A stretch of DNA of 64,000 nucleotides from Sipunculus nudus (taxonomy: Eukaryota > Annelida > Sipuncula > Golfingiida > Sipunculidae). The position numbers and the translations under genes were made by a program. This document shows, in pieces, positions 43,001-55,000 of this stretch. Positions within the stretch are counted from its first letter, which is position 1. Each line of letters opens with the position of its first letter. The notes under the pieces were generated by a model. The model worked only from the letters and a program-made list of their open reading frames with translations. It had not been told where the DNA came from and made no database searches. The stretch covers positions 67,529,916 through 67,593,915 of the forward strand of contig CM049315.1 of assembly GCA_026874595.1 (NCBI GenBank). Direction: 5' to 3'.

Positions 43001-46000
43001 TATAGAGAGATGTATGATAGCAACGCTGGTTCACTGTACAGAGAGATGTATGACAGCCATGCTGGTTCACTGTACAGAGAGATGTATGATAGACATGCTG
43101 GTTCACTGTACAGAGAGATGTATGATAGACATGCTGGTTCACTGTACAGAGAGATGTATGATAGACATGCTAGTTCACTGTATAGAGAGATGTATGATAG
43201 ACATGCTGGTTCAATGTACAGAGAGATGTATGATAAACATGCTAGTTCACTGTACAGAGAGATGTATGACAGCCATGCTAGTTCACTGTATGGAGAGACA
43301 GAAAAAGAAAACACTGATAAGTGAGTTCACTCTGTATGGGAAACACCAAAGTAATGCATAAAATGAAATGACAAGCAACAAACTATCATATAGGTATTTA
43401 TTAATTATCTATCACCTTTACCCTATTGATTACATTATTTAATGAAATACCAGAAGGTACCATTGCTATAATAGCAGAATAAATACCTCAAGAAAGATGT
43501 CACAGTTGGATTGCAAGAATCAATGGTTTACAATGTAACATTAATTCTTGCTAATACTTCAAGAAATTTGTTTAAAAAATTCCAGGAAAGGGGGGTGGGG
43601 TTACCAAATTTTGCCCAGACTTAGTCAAACTGCTGACCTGAATGTCTGGCTGATGCAGCTAGGACTTGCCTGTTTGCTCACAAGATGCCAGTTTCTGGGA
43701 AAGTCTGGTACATATGTTGCCCTTTATACTGTGGAATTAGGTTTCCATACTATTTTTTTTTTCTAAAAAATCAGCAATTAATGCTGTCCTTTTATTTGTT
43801 TCATGCAGTATATTAAAATTTATGTAATCAACCTGGTTGTGACAACCAGCATGCAACCCCTGCACCTAGTTATAATGAGCTTCATTCACGGGTGATTAAG
43901 CATAAGTGCAAGAGGCATGAGAATCGCGTAATCCATTGGGGTTTTATCAATGGCACTGACCCCTGTGTATTTGACATCCAAGTCTGTTTTAGAATTGCTC
44001 AACAACAACATTTTGTGTTTGCACAAGCAGCAAACAGTAAAAGCCTGCAGGCCACTGTATGTGAATATGACTACGTGACAAAAGGTGGGGGAGCTCTGGT
44101 GAACTAAAAGCCTTTAAGCCATTGTCCCAATGACAAAGGCCATGGGTCCTCAGAGCGCAATTTTTTAACAATTGTTTCTTAAGTTAATTGAAATGCTGAC
44201 AATTAACTTTGAATTACATGCCATGATGACTGTTATGACCACTTATGACTAGTCACCCAAACAGGTCAGAAAAGATATCTTTTCCATTCAGTCAGTGATC
44301 TTATCAAACAACTGTTAAATCCAATAAGCAGAAACGGTCTCCTTGACATTTGATTGTCAATTTCCCCATTTTTTCACGCAACAGTGGCGGCATCTTCCTG
44401 GAAAATGTATGACTATCTTTATACCATTGTTATAAAGTAATGTCGGTTCTCAAAGCTAATATGGTTTTATGTCTATACCTATACAGACTTGTGTACATAT
44501 ACTTACTCATAACATACATACATAGATACATATTCAAACACTCAGCAATGCCTTTGTTCATTTTGAGTGACAAGAAGTGACCATTAACAAATATTAATAT
44601 TGTCATGTATGCTGTCACAGGGCAGGCCTGCTGGGGGTTTCACTTCAGTTATAAATCACAGCGACCAGCAGGTATGACCTTCCCTGAAAGGGATTGTTAC
44701 CAGTCTTACAAGCAGAGGTAGCTGGTGCTTGTAGCCTGGGTGTTACTTTTAAATGACTCATTACATTGGTTATTGTTTGCTCATCTGTCATGAGCTGAGG
44801 CCAATCCAGATTCAGTGGCTCAAAATTTTTTTTTGATTTCTCCCTTCAAAAATGCACCTTGACTTACATGAGGGTCGATGTACAGGCGAGAATTTAAGGT
44901 AGTTCAAGATATGTTTTCAATAAATAGTATAAGTAACAAATGGGTTAAACATTGTATGGTAACATATTGTCTCTCTTAGGTAATAGCAACTGAGGAGCAA
45001 GCCTCAGGAAGGATGTGACAGTTCATAACTACAGCAGTGTGGCTCTGGATGATGACACATTGTCATCATATGGTAACTGGAACTCAGGGGGGGTGGGGGG
45101 CAGTGACAGTTGATGACATATTCTTATCCTATAGCTACATTTACTGGGGATGTGGCTAATTCACATGCTGGGAAGAGTGACCTGTCAATCATGCTATCAA
45201 GCAAAACCTTACCTCCATGACAGAACCCTCTGAGCTGTATAATGCTGCCAAAACAGACTCCTGAAAAAATTAACGAAAGGTTATCAATCAAGCTCTTACC
45301 TCCATTACAGAGCCCTCTGAGCTGTATAATGCTGCCAAAACAGACCCCTGCAAAATTGAAAAAAGTAAACTCAATGCTCAAGTCTCATAAAAACAAATGA
45401 CCAATGGGTCATGACGCTCAGATGACTAGCATGAGATTTTAGCCTTACATGCACAAAGGGAATTTTATCATCTGAAAGCCAAATTGAGATTAACTTCAGT
45501 TGTGATATTGACCTTTGACCTTCTAACGCCAAAGTCAAAAGTGGAGACTGAATCCCATCATGACTGGTCAATACAGGCTGTACAAGAGAAGAATAAGATT
45601 AAGATCTCCTGTTTTCAAACTCCTCCAAGAATATGACCAAAAAAAATTGCAGTACTGCAAAAGTTATAGGGGTCATAATTATCATATATTTCTGCAGATT
45701 TTACCTTGAAGATAAAGGTCAAGGTCACAAGTTGTCCAACTCATTCGAGAACATAGTGTCAGATTTGAGAAAAAAATGTGCAATACTTCCAAAGTGATCA
45801 TATTCACAAGAACTATAATTCAGTTGATTGGACACATGATAAACACACCATGTTTCAGAAAACAAGATGTAACCACAGCTGAGAAACTGATACCATCACT
45901 GTAATTTGGCCATCTCAAAAATATAGGAAAAATGCTTCATAAAAAGAAAAAATACAGGTGACACCACCAGTCTTCAGGAACTTATAAAACTGGTCATGAT

Positions 46001-49000
46001 CAATGGATATATATATATAACATCTAAGGACAATAGCAATAAGTGAAACCACAGCTGAGTAACTGACACGTTTGCTGTCATTTAAGGGTCTCAACAATTA
46101 AAAAATAAAGATAAAAAAAACTAAAAAAAAGAGGTAGTGCCACCAGGCTTAAGCAACTGATGAAACTGTCCATGATCAATAAGCTAATAAAAAATCATGG
46201 CATTTCGTACATCAATTATCGAGATACTGGAGGTTTGTATCAAATTGTTAATTACTCTGGGGTGCACAAATTAGCGCCACAGCTCAAAGTGTCACAGTGA
46301 CCTAAATTCAGGTTTCCAATGAGATTTTTTATTGACCTCCCTGGATTTCTAGTAGAAGTTTCTAGATCCAATTAAGGTGTACAAATGGCCACCCGACGAA
46401 CAAAGGATGTTCACTATAGCTCAGCATGACTGAATATCTTCTGAGCTGAAAAAAAAAAATATTCTGTCATATTTTAAAAGAACAAGAGGAATATTAAATG
46501 CACGGCTATGGTAGTGATTTAAGATCACCTACAGTGCTCCGGTATGATTTATAAGTTTAGTCATAATCTGATGTTAATGTATTTTGGTTTTAAACTAACA
46601 GTTAAAGAGCTCTTTCACAACACTATAATTATTTTTGTTCTCTCATTTACAATCTCTTTGTTAATTTTTTATATTCTTGTACTTTTGGTCTTTTTCTTTA
46701 AGGATGCATTTTCTTAATCTCAAGATTAACAAATAAAACACAGTAGCATACTCTGAATTGACCTGCGGACACACTTTTGTGGAAGTGTGTGTGTGTGTGT
46801 ATACATGTGTAAATGAGTTTTCTTAGTCCTATGCTAAGTTGCATAACCCTGTAGGATTACCCCCACAGATAACATTAAACAACACAGCAGTTTGGGTTTA
46901 AATCACAGGGATAGCCAAAAGATCTCAAAATTTAGAATAAATGTTATTATGAAGGCAAAACATACAATACTGCCATTCCTTGAGTTAAACATGATAATTA
47001 ACTAAACTTAACTCAATGACTTAATGCAATAAGGAGCAAGCTTGTCCTCTTTTGTGATCAGTCACCTGAGGCTGGACAGCAGCTACTTCATAAGCCAGAA
47101 CAAGTAGTCTCTTTAACCTCTGCATCAAGTCAGTAAGCCAGAACAAATGATCTCTCTAACCTCTGCATCAGGTCAGTAAGCCAGAACAAGTGATCTCTCT
47201 AACCTCTGCATCAGGTCAGTAAGCCAGAACTAGTGATCTCTCTAACCTCTGCATCAGGTCAATAAGCCAGAACAAGTGATCTCTCTAACCTCTGCATCAG
47301 GTCAGTAAGCCAGAACTAGTGATCTCTCTAACCTCTGCATCAGGTCAGTAAGCCAGAACAAGTGGTCTCTTTAACCTCTGTATCAGGTCAGTAAGCCAGA
47401 ACAAGTGATCTCTCTAACCTCTGCATCAGGTCAGTAAGCCAGAACAAGTGATCTCTCTAACCTCTGTATCAGGTCAGTAAGCCAGAACAAGTGATCTCTC
47501 TAACCTCTGCATCAGGTCAGTAAGCCAAAACAAGTGATCTCTCTAACCTCTGCATGAGGTCAGTAAGCCAGAACAAGTGATCTCTCTAACCTCTGCATCA
47601 GGTCAGTAAGCCAGAACAAGTGATCTCTCTAACCTCTGCATCAGGTCAGTAAGCCAGAACAAGTGATCTCTCTAACCTCTGCATCAGGTCAGTAAGCCAA
47701 AACAAGTGATCTCTCTAACCTCTGCATCAGGTCAGTAAGCCAGAACAAGTGATCTCTCTAACCTCTGCATCAGGTCAGTAAGCCAAAACAAGTGATCTCT
47801 CTAACCTCTGCATCAGGTCAGTAAGCCAGAACAAGTGATCTCTCTAACCTCTGCATCAAGTCAGTAAGCCAGAACAAATGATCTCTCTAACCTCTGCATC
47901 AGGTCAGTAAGCCAGAACAAGTGATCTCTCTAACCTCTGCATCAGGTCAGTAAGCCAAAACAAGTGATCTCTCTAACCTCTGCATGAGGTCAGTAAGCCA
48001 GAACAAGTGATCTCTCTAACCTCTGCATCAGGTCAGTAAGCCAAAACAAGTGATCTCTCTAACCTCTGCATCAGGTCAGTAAGCCAGAACAAGTGATCTC
48101 TCTAACCTCTGCATCAGGTCAGTAAGCCAAAACAAGTGATCTCTCTAACCTCTGCATCAGGTCAGTAAGCCAGAACAAGTGATCTCTCTAACCTCTGCAT
48201 CAGGTCAGTAAGCCAAAACAAGTGATCTCTCTAACCTCTGCATCAGGTCAGTAAGCCAGAACAAGTGATCTCTCTAACCTCTGCATGAGGTCAGTAAGCC
48301 AGAACAAGTGATCTCTCTAACCTCTGCATCAGGTCAGTAAGCCAAAACAAGTGATCTCTCTAACCTCTGCATCAGGTCAGTAAGCCAGAACTAGTGATCT
48401 CTCTAACCTCAGGTCAGAGTATGTAAGCCAGAACAAGGTTCCAAATGATAAGTTTAAGGAAGCGAGGTTGACTGGGAAATCTTGCACCCCGAGCAAACCT
48501 CAAAAGAGTCACCACAGTAACTGGGTGGGACAGTCACTCACTGGGCCTTATGGAGGTACATCACAGACTTTGATCAAGGCTCCAGTAAAGAGAATGTTTT
48601 GCTTGTCCAGAGTTAAAGTATTGTATTTGCCTAATGAAACATAATAGTCCCCGCTAAATAAGACCTGACATATAAAGGTATCTAATCATATCCAAAAGGC
48701 TCCTTTTAAGCCTTTCCTGCTTGTATTTTGTTGTCACAAAACAACCCCTTACTGTTCAGATTAATTTTAGTTTTTTTTCACACTTTGAATTTTGACACTG
48801 TGTACATTAATGTTATTATGGATAACCTGATCAGTTTTTGTTGGGTCTTTAAACAGGTTATACAGAGATGCCAAGCAAGAGGTTAATGACTTTATCAATC
48901 ATAAATTTCACATATATCTATTAACAGAACCAGGTAAATCAGGTAAATTCAGGTAAGTATAGTATCTTTGTTGTTTTAGCACATTTGTACATGAAATGTC

Positions 49001-52000
49001 TGCAGTATATCCCAGTGAAGACACTGTAGAATTTAGGAATAACAAGGGAATTTCCATCCGCTAGTACCAGGTGTATTGTCATGGAAGATCCAGAAAAAAC
49101 AGATTTATAACATATGATTAAGATTAATAAAATATTTATAGGTTTTGAGTTCTGAAATAAATTAGACAAAGCCATATATGATTTGTTCCAAGAAATTTAT
49201 AAGAATGATCCTTGTTTATATTTGACATGAACTATTATGATGAATTCAAATATGTATAAAACACAATGGAAAATCGCCAGAGGTCGGACAGAATGGTAAA
49301 ATCTAACATTTTTATATGCATTTCCCCCTTTGTAATGTTAACTTAGATTGTTTTTGTACTCCAGGTAAAGCATGTATTTCTCTTTAAGTTGCTGGTGACA
49401 GAGGGCTGGGGGTATCTGGACGAATTGCATGATAGTCATACTGTGTCAAAACAATGTCAGCGTCTTTTTTTGTTATCTTATGACATGTGAAAAACTTTCA
49501 AATATGAGTAACTAAACTTTACTGAATATTATTTCATATTTAATTTGTACAAAGCATATTCTGAAAGTTGTCAAAGCATGGTGTCTATCGAGCGGCAAGT
49601 TCGACAGCCGCAATCTTGAAAATTGGTGACATCTTTTCGACCTTCATAACAGGCAACATAAACATAGAAAATGTCTTTATGAATGAGGAATATTCACGTT
49701 TTAAGTACAAAATGATAATAATTCTGATAGATACCAATCTTTTGTGGAAGTTTGGTATGAGTTATTGTCATATCAGTCAGTTGAAACATCAGACTTTTTT
49801 TGCATCCAGGGTGTCACTTTGCCAACTCCATTCAACCAAGCAGCTTGCCAACAGTCTAAATTATTAATATTCATGAGAAATTCTCATGTAAATAAATAAA
49901 AAAAGATCAACTTTACTGCTGAGGTGTCCTTGAACCTTATAGAACCAAAATTTAAGTGTGTTCAATGTTGATTTAACCTCCAAGACCAAGCTTAAACAGG
50001 TAGTTCTTGGTGTTAAATTTGCGCGAGTTTTCATGGCTTACAACAGACAAGGGTATATCATGTGATGGGGAAATCATACTCTTTCAACAGGTAAGGGTTA
50101 AACACATAAAAAAACAGACACTACAATCATAACATGGACGTGATCTGATATAAAACAAGGGCCCCATGGGTCACATTGCACAGCTGAATTTTGGAAAATA
50201 TTAGTAACTGTAAAATATTTTTATTTCTTTTGGTTTTTCATGTATATTATCATTAGAAAAGCTATGAGAAAATGGCCCTGCTAAAAAGAAACTCTGTAAA
50301 TTATAGAATAATGGACATGAGGTAAACCATTTAGTGATGCACCAAGGGAACAAATAGGCCTGTGGTAAGTGTTATATAAAAGTAACATTTCATAAACAAA
50401 TAAAGTGTGAAGGCAATTAAGTTTTCAAAAGTTAAATATATGGCCATATGAGTTAAAAATTCATCCCACAAAGTTTAAACCAATATTCCTAATTTTAATT
50501 CTAAGTTAACAGTGTTATTCACACCTTGGCCCCGCCAACTTTAAGAGATATGAATAAAATGCTACAAAATATTTATATCTTCTTAAATCTTGTCAGTTAG
50601 CACTTACATTAGATCCTAATATTTTATCACATTTGAATATTAGGATTAAATTCATGAAATTTTTTTTCTTTAAAACAAGGGACCTATGGGTCACTGTGCT
50701 CAGCTGACGTTAACCTTGAAGGTAAAAATCTAAAATAATATCAAATGGAGATAAAGTGTAAGAGGAAGAGGTAATAAAGGCCATGGTTGGTTTATATGAT
50801 TGGTTTGTATTGATGAGCAAGAAATTGTTGCAAAAAATATTTTGTGACCTGACCATGTGTTTCCTAATGTTGAAACTAAAGCATGTGAGCAGTTTGTGAA
50901 CAAATGATCTGTACTATTACCATGATCATTAGTTGGTTTTTCGATTAACTGTTGACATTTCAGTCATTTACACATTTGTTCAATGGAATCTATTTTTTGT
51001 ATAATATATATTATTAAATATAGATGTATTTTTTTATGAAATGTATACATTTGAAATATAGCTAATTAACAACATAAAACAGGGCAAACAAAGCCTGATC
51101 TCAAATTCTGCTGAGGCAGGAAAATAATGAACAAATGTTTGTATTAAATCCTCATTTTTTTATCACATCAATTATTTTCTAATTTAAGTTTATATTTCTA
51201 TACATTTCCAATTTAACATATATATCTGAATATAAAAGTTGATTCATAATTCTCAATTGCATCATCATAAATCTCAATCTTGCCAGATAACACCACATCA
51301 TGCATACAAATGTTTATTTATTTTTTACCACAAAAATATATCTTTTAAATCTGCAAAACAATAAATATCTAAAAATAATACTTGATTTAGATTTCACAAT
51401 TTTTAATTATGTCTTTATTTATCCATAATGTGCTTCATATTTTATAATAATTTAAGCATACTGATGGGTTCAATAATATTTTGTAATAATTTAAAAGAAA
51501 ATTGATTTCTTTAAAAATGCTACATTACACAACATTGCATCTTCTGCATTACACCTTGAATTATTTTTTCAAGGAAAGTTTTTGCATATCGGAGTGAAAA
51601 CAGCATTACAATTAAGGAGATACAGTGAAAACAATAACAATTACTGCATAACACTTGGTGGGTTGGGTTTGCGGGGGGGGGGGGGGGGGGGGTTGATTGG
51701 GGTGGTGATATGAGAATAACTGTACACCTGTCACAGCAGGGGATCTCCCCCAGTGACTGTAACAAATCAGAAACCCTGGCATAGCTGACTTCCAGTGACC
51801 TGGAGTGGGACCCTGCATCTGTAATCAAAGCAAGTGACTACAGAAAAAAAATCAATAACTAGCTTAATTTTCAAGCTTTTATTTTCAAATTTCAGATTTA
51901 GACAAACAAAATATTTATGTTTACATGCTGTGAAAATTAAATCAATGGTGCTTACAGGAAAAAAACGTGCCATGGTCAAAGTTGGGCAAAATTTAAGGTG

Positions 52001-55000
52001 CTGATTTTTTTTTTATGCTAATAACTTAAAAAATTTACAAAATTCAGATCTAATTTTGGGTAAACAATTGAATCTTAATTAAACATAGTTATATACTTGA
52101 GAAAATAGACTCTAGTTTCAAAATTTTTCATGTTAAGTGAGTTATTATTTTTCCTGATTTTTTACAAAGTCCATTATGTCATGGCCCATAACTTAAAGAA
52201 TTTATACTTTACAGACTTAATTTCTGGCATGTACATAGGAACTATATAGAGGAATATTTATGGTAAATATGAAGAAAACCAGATGAGTGGTTTTGATATT
52301 AGCCAGTCCTGAAGTGTGAAAATAGGATTTTAATAAAAAATTGAGGTTTTTCCTTAATTTCTCAAAGGAATGAAGTCGCAAAGACCCAGTTTTCGGCTTG
52401 GTAGGAGATCTTGGGGACATCTAACATTATGCTGAATTTTGGATTCCTAGGTTTTACGGTTTCAAAACGTGCCACATCTACGGACGGACGGACGGATGGA
52501 CGGACGGACGGACGGACGGACAGACGGACGGACGACGGACAATGGACCACGACTATAGCTCAGATGACTTATAGTCAGCTGAGCTAAAAATCAAAACTGT
52601 CCAAGTCTCATCAAAAAGAATTTATTTAACATTAAAATTATAAGATTCATCTTGTTTATTAGTCCTGTGTATTGAAGGGGTGGGTGGGGGGAGGGGTCTC
52701 TGTTGTTACTGCTCGTTGCTGAAAAAAAATGTTTATTTTAAGATTCATCTAGTTCATAGTACAGGTCTGTCAACAGAATGGGGTGGGGGGGGGGAGTTGG
52801 GGGGAGAGAAAAAGGTTCCCTGTGGTATGGTATTAACTGCAGACAGCCTGATCAAGCTCAACTCAGTGGTGAGAGGGCTTGCCCTAGTGATGGGATTGCA
52901 TAACATTATGCCAACAGCCTGGGGAGCATAGAGAGCTGCACTGAATGACCTACAGTGACTAAAGTGGACTGCTTGAGCCTCCAAAAAAAATTCAATAACT
53001 AGCCTAATTTTGCAGCTTTTCTCAAATTTCAGATTTTAACAGATTAAATCCTTATGTGCACATGCTGTGAAAATTAAATCCACAGTACTTACAGGAAAAA
53101 AACATGCCATGGCCAAAGTTGTGCAAAATTTAAGGTACAAATTTTTTATTTTTTGCTAATATTTTAAAAAATTTAATAGATTTTGATCTTATTTTGGGTA
53201 TACAATTTAATTTTGATTAATTAAAGTTATATTACTTGAAAAGAGTCCTTAGCTTCAACATGTTTTGTGTTAAGTGATCAAATATCTTTCCTGATTTTTT
53301 ACAAAATGCTTTATGTTTGAGCCTGTAACTTTTTTAAATTATATAATACAGACCTAATTTCTGGCATGTACATAGGAACTATATAGAGGAATATTTATGA
53401 TATATATGAGGAAAAACAGATGAGTGGTTTTGATATTAGGCAGTCCTGAAGTGTGAAGATAGGTTTTTAATAAAAAATTGAGGTTTTTCCTTAATTTTTC
53501 AAAGGAACAAAGTCCCAAAGACCCAGTTTTCAGCTTGGTAGGAGATCTTTGGGACATCTAACATTATGCCAACAGCCTGGGGAGCATTGAGAGCTGCACT
53601 GAATGACCTACATTGACCAAAGTGGACTGCTTGACAATGTAAGGGAATACAATAAGAGCCTCCAAAAAAATTCAATAACTAGCCTAATTTTGTGGCTTTT
53701 ATTTTCAAATTTCAGATTTTAACAGATTTAATCCTTATGTGTACATGCTGTGAAAATTAAATCCACAGTACTTACAGGAAAAAAACGTGTTGTGGCCAAA
53801 GTTGGGCAAAATTTAAGGTACAAATTTTTTATTTTTGCTAATATTTTAAAAAATTTAATAGATTTTGATCTTATTTTGGGTATACAATTTAATTTTGATT
53901 AATTAAAGTTATATTACTTGAATAAAGTCCTTAGCTTCAACATGTTTTGTGTTAAGTGATAAAATATCTTTCCTGATTTTTTACAAAATGCATTATGTTT
54001 GAGCCCATAACTTTCTTAAATTATATAATACAGACCTAATTTCTGGCATGTACATAGGAACTATATAGAGGACTATTTTTGGCAAATATGAGAAAAAAAC
54101 AGATGAGTGGTTTTGATATTAGGCAGTCCTAAAGTGTGAAAATAGGTTTTTAATAAAAAATTGAGGTTTTTCCTTAATTTCTCAAAGGAACGAAGTCCCA
54201 AAGACCCAGTTTTTGGCTTGGTAGGAGATCTTGGGATCATCTAACATTATGCCAAATTTTGGATTCCTAGGTCTTACGGTTTCAAAATGTGCCACATCTA
54301 TGGACAGATGGACGGACGGACAGACGACATACAATGGACCACAACTATAGCTCAGATGACTTATAGTCAGCTGAGCTAAAAAGTAGGAACATAAAAGCAT
54401 ACAGTAACATGAATACAAGTAATCAGAATTTCAAGCATTTATTCGATTACAGCTTGATACTTACAGATGTGACTTGGTATGAGTTGGTTGTGCCCCTGTG
54501 GTCAATATCGTGGCAGAGACAGGCCACAAACAGAGCATAGATCTCAATATCTCTGAAAAATCAAACCAAACTCATCAATACACATTCTCTCATGTCAATT
54601 ATAAACTTCACATACAAAAGGTAATGTACTCTATGTGGGCTAAAAGAAAAACCTTGTTTTGTGATCTGGTTACTGTGTCCTTTATAATTTAATGTTTGTT
54701 TGTTTTATGATCTGGTAACTATGCATGTACCTCATATATTGGAAACTATGTACTTCATACACTAGTTACAATGTACTTATACACTGGTGACTTTGAACTT
54801 CATACACTGGTTACTTTGTACTTCATACACTGGTTTCTATGTACTTCATATACTGGTTACTTTGTACTTCATACACTGGTTACGTTGTACTTTATACACT
54901 GGTTAATATGTACTTCAAACACAGGTTACTATGTACTTCATAAACTGGTTACTATGTACTTCATACACTGGTAACTATGTACTTCATACACTGGTTACTA

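Noticed and set aside
42718-43361. Four overlapping open frames of up to 198 codons
   Set aside because: They are by-products of the 36-bp array. Only the plus-strand frame with flanking splice motifs was kept, and as a finding rather than a gene.
49568-49867. 99-codon plus-strand frame
   Set aside because: It has no recognisable domain, lies in a PDE2 intron, and has no supporting splice or repeat context.
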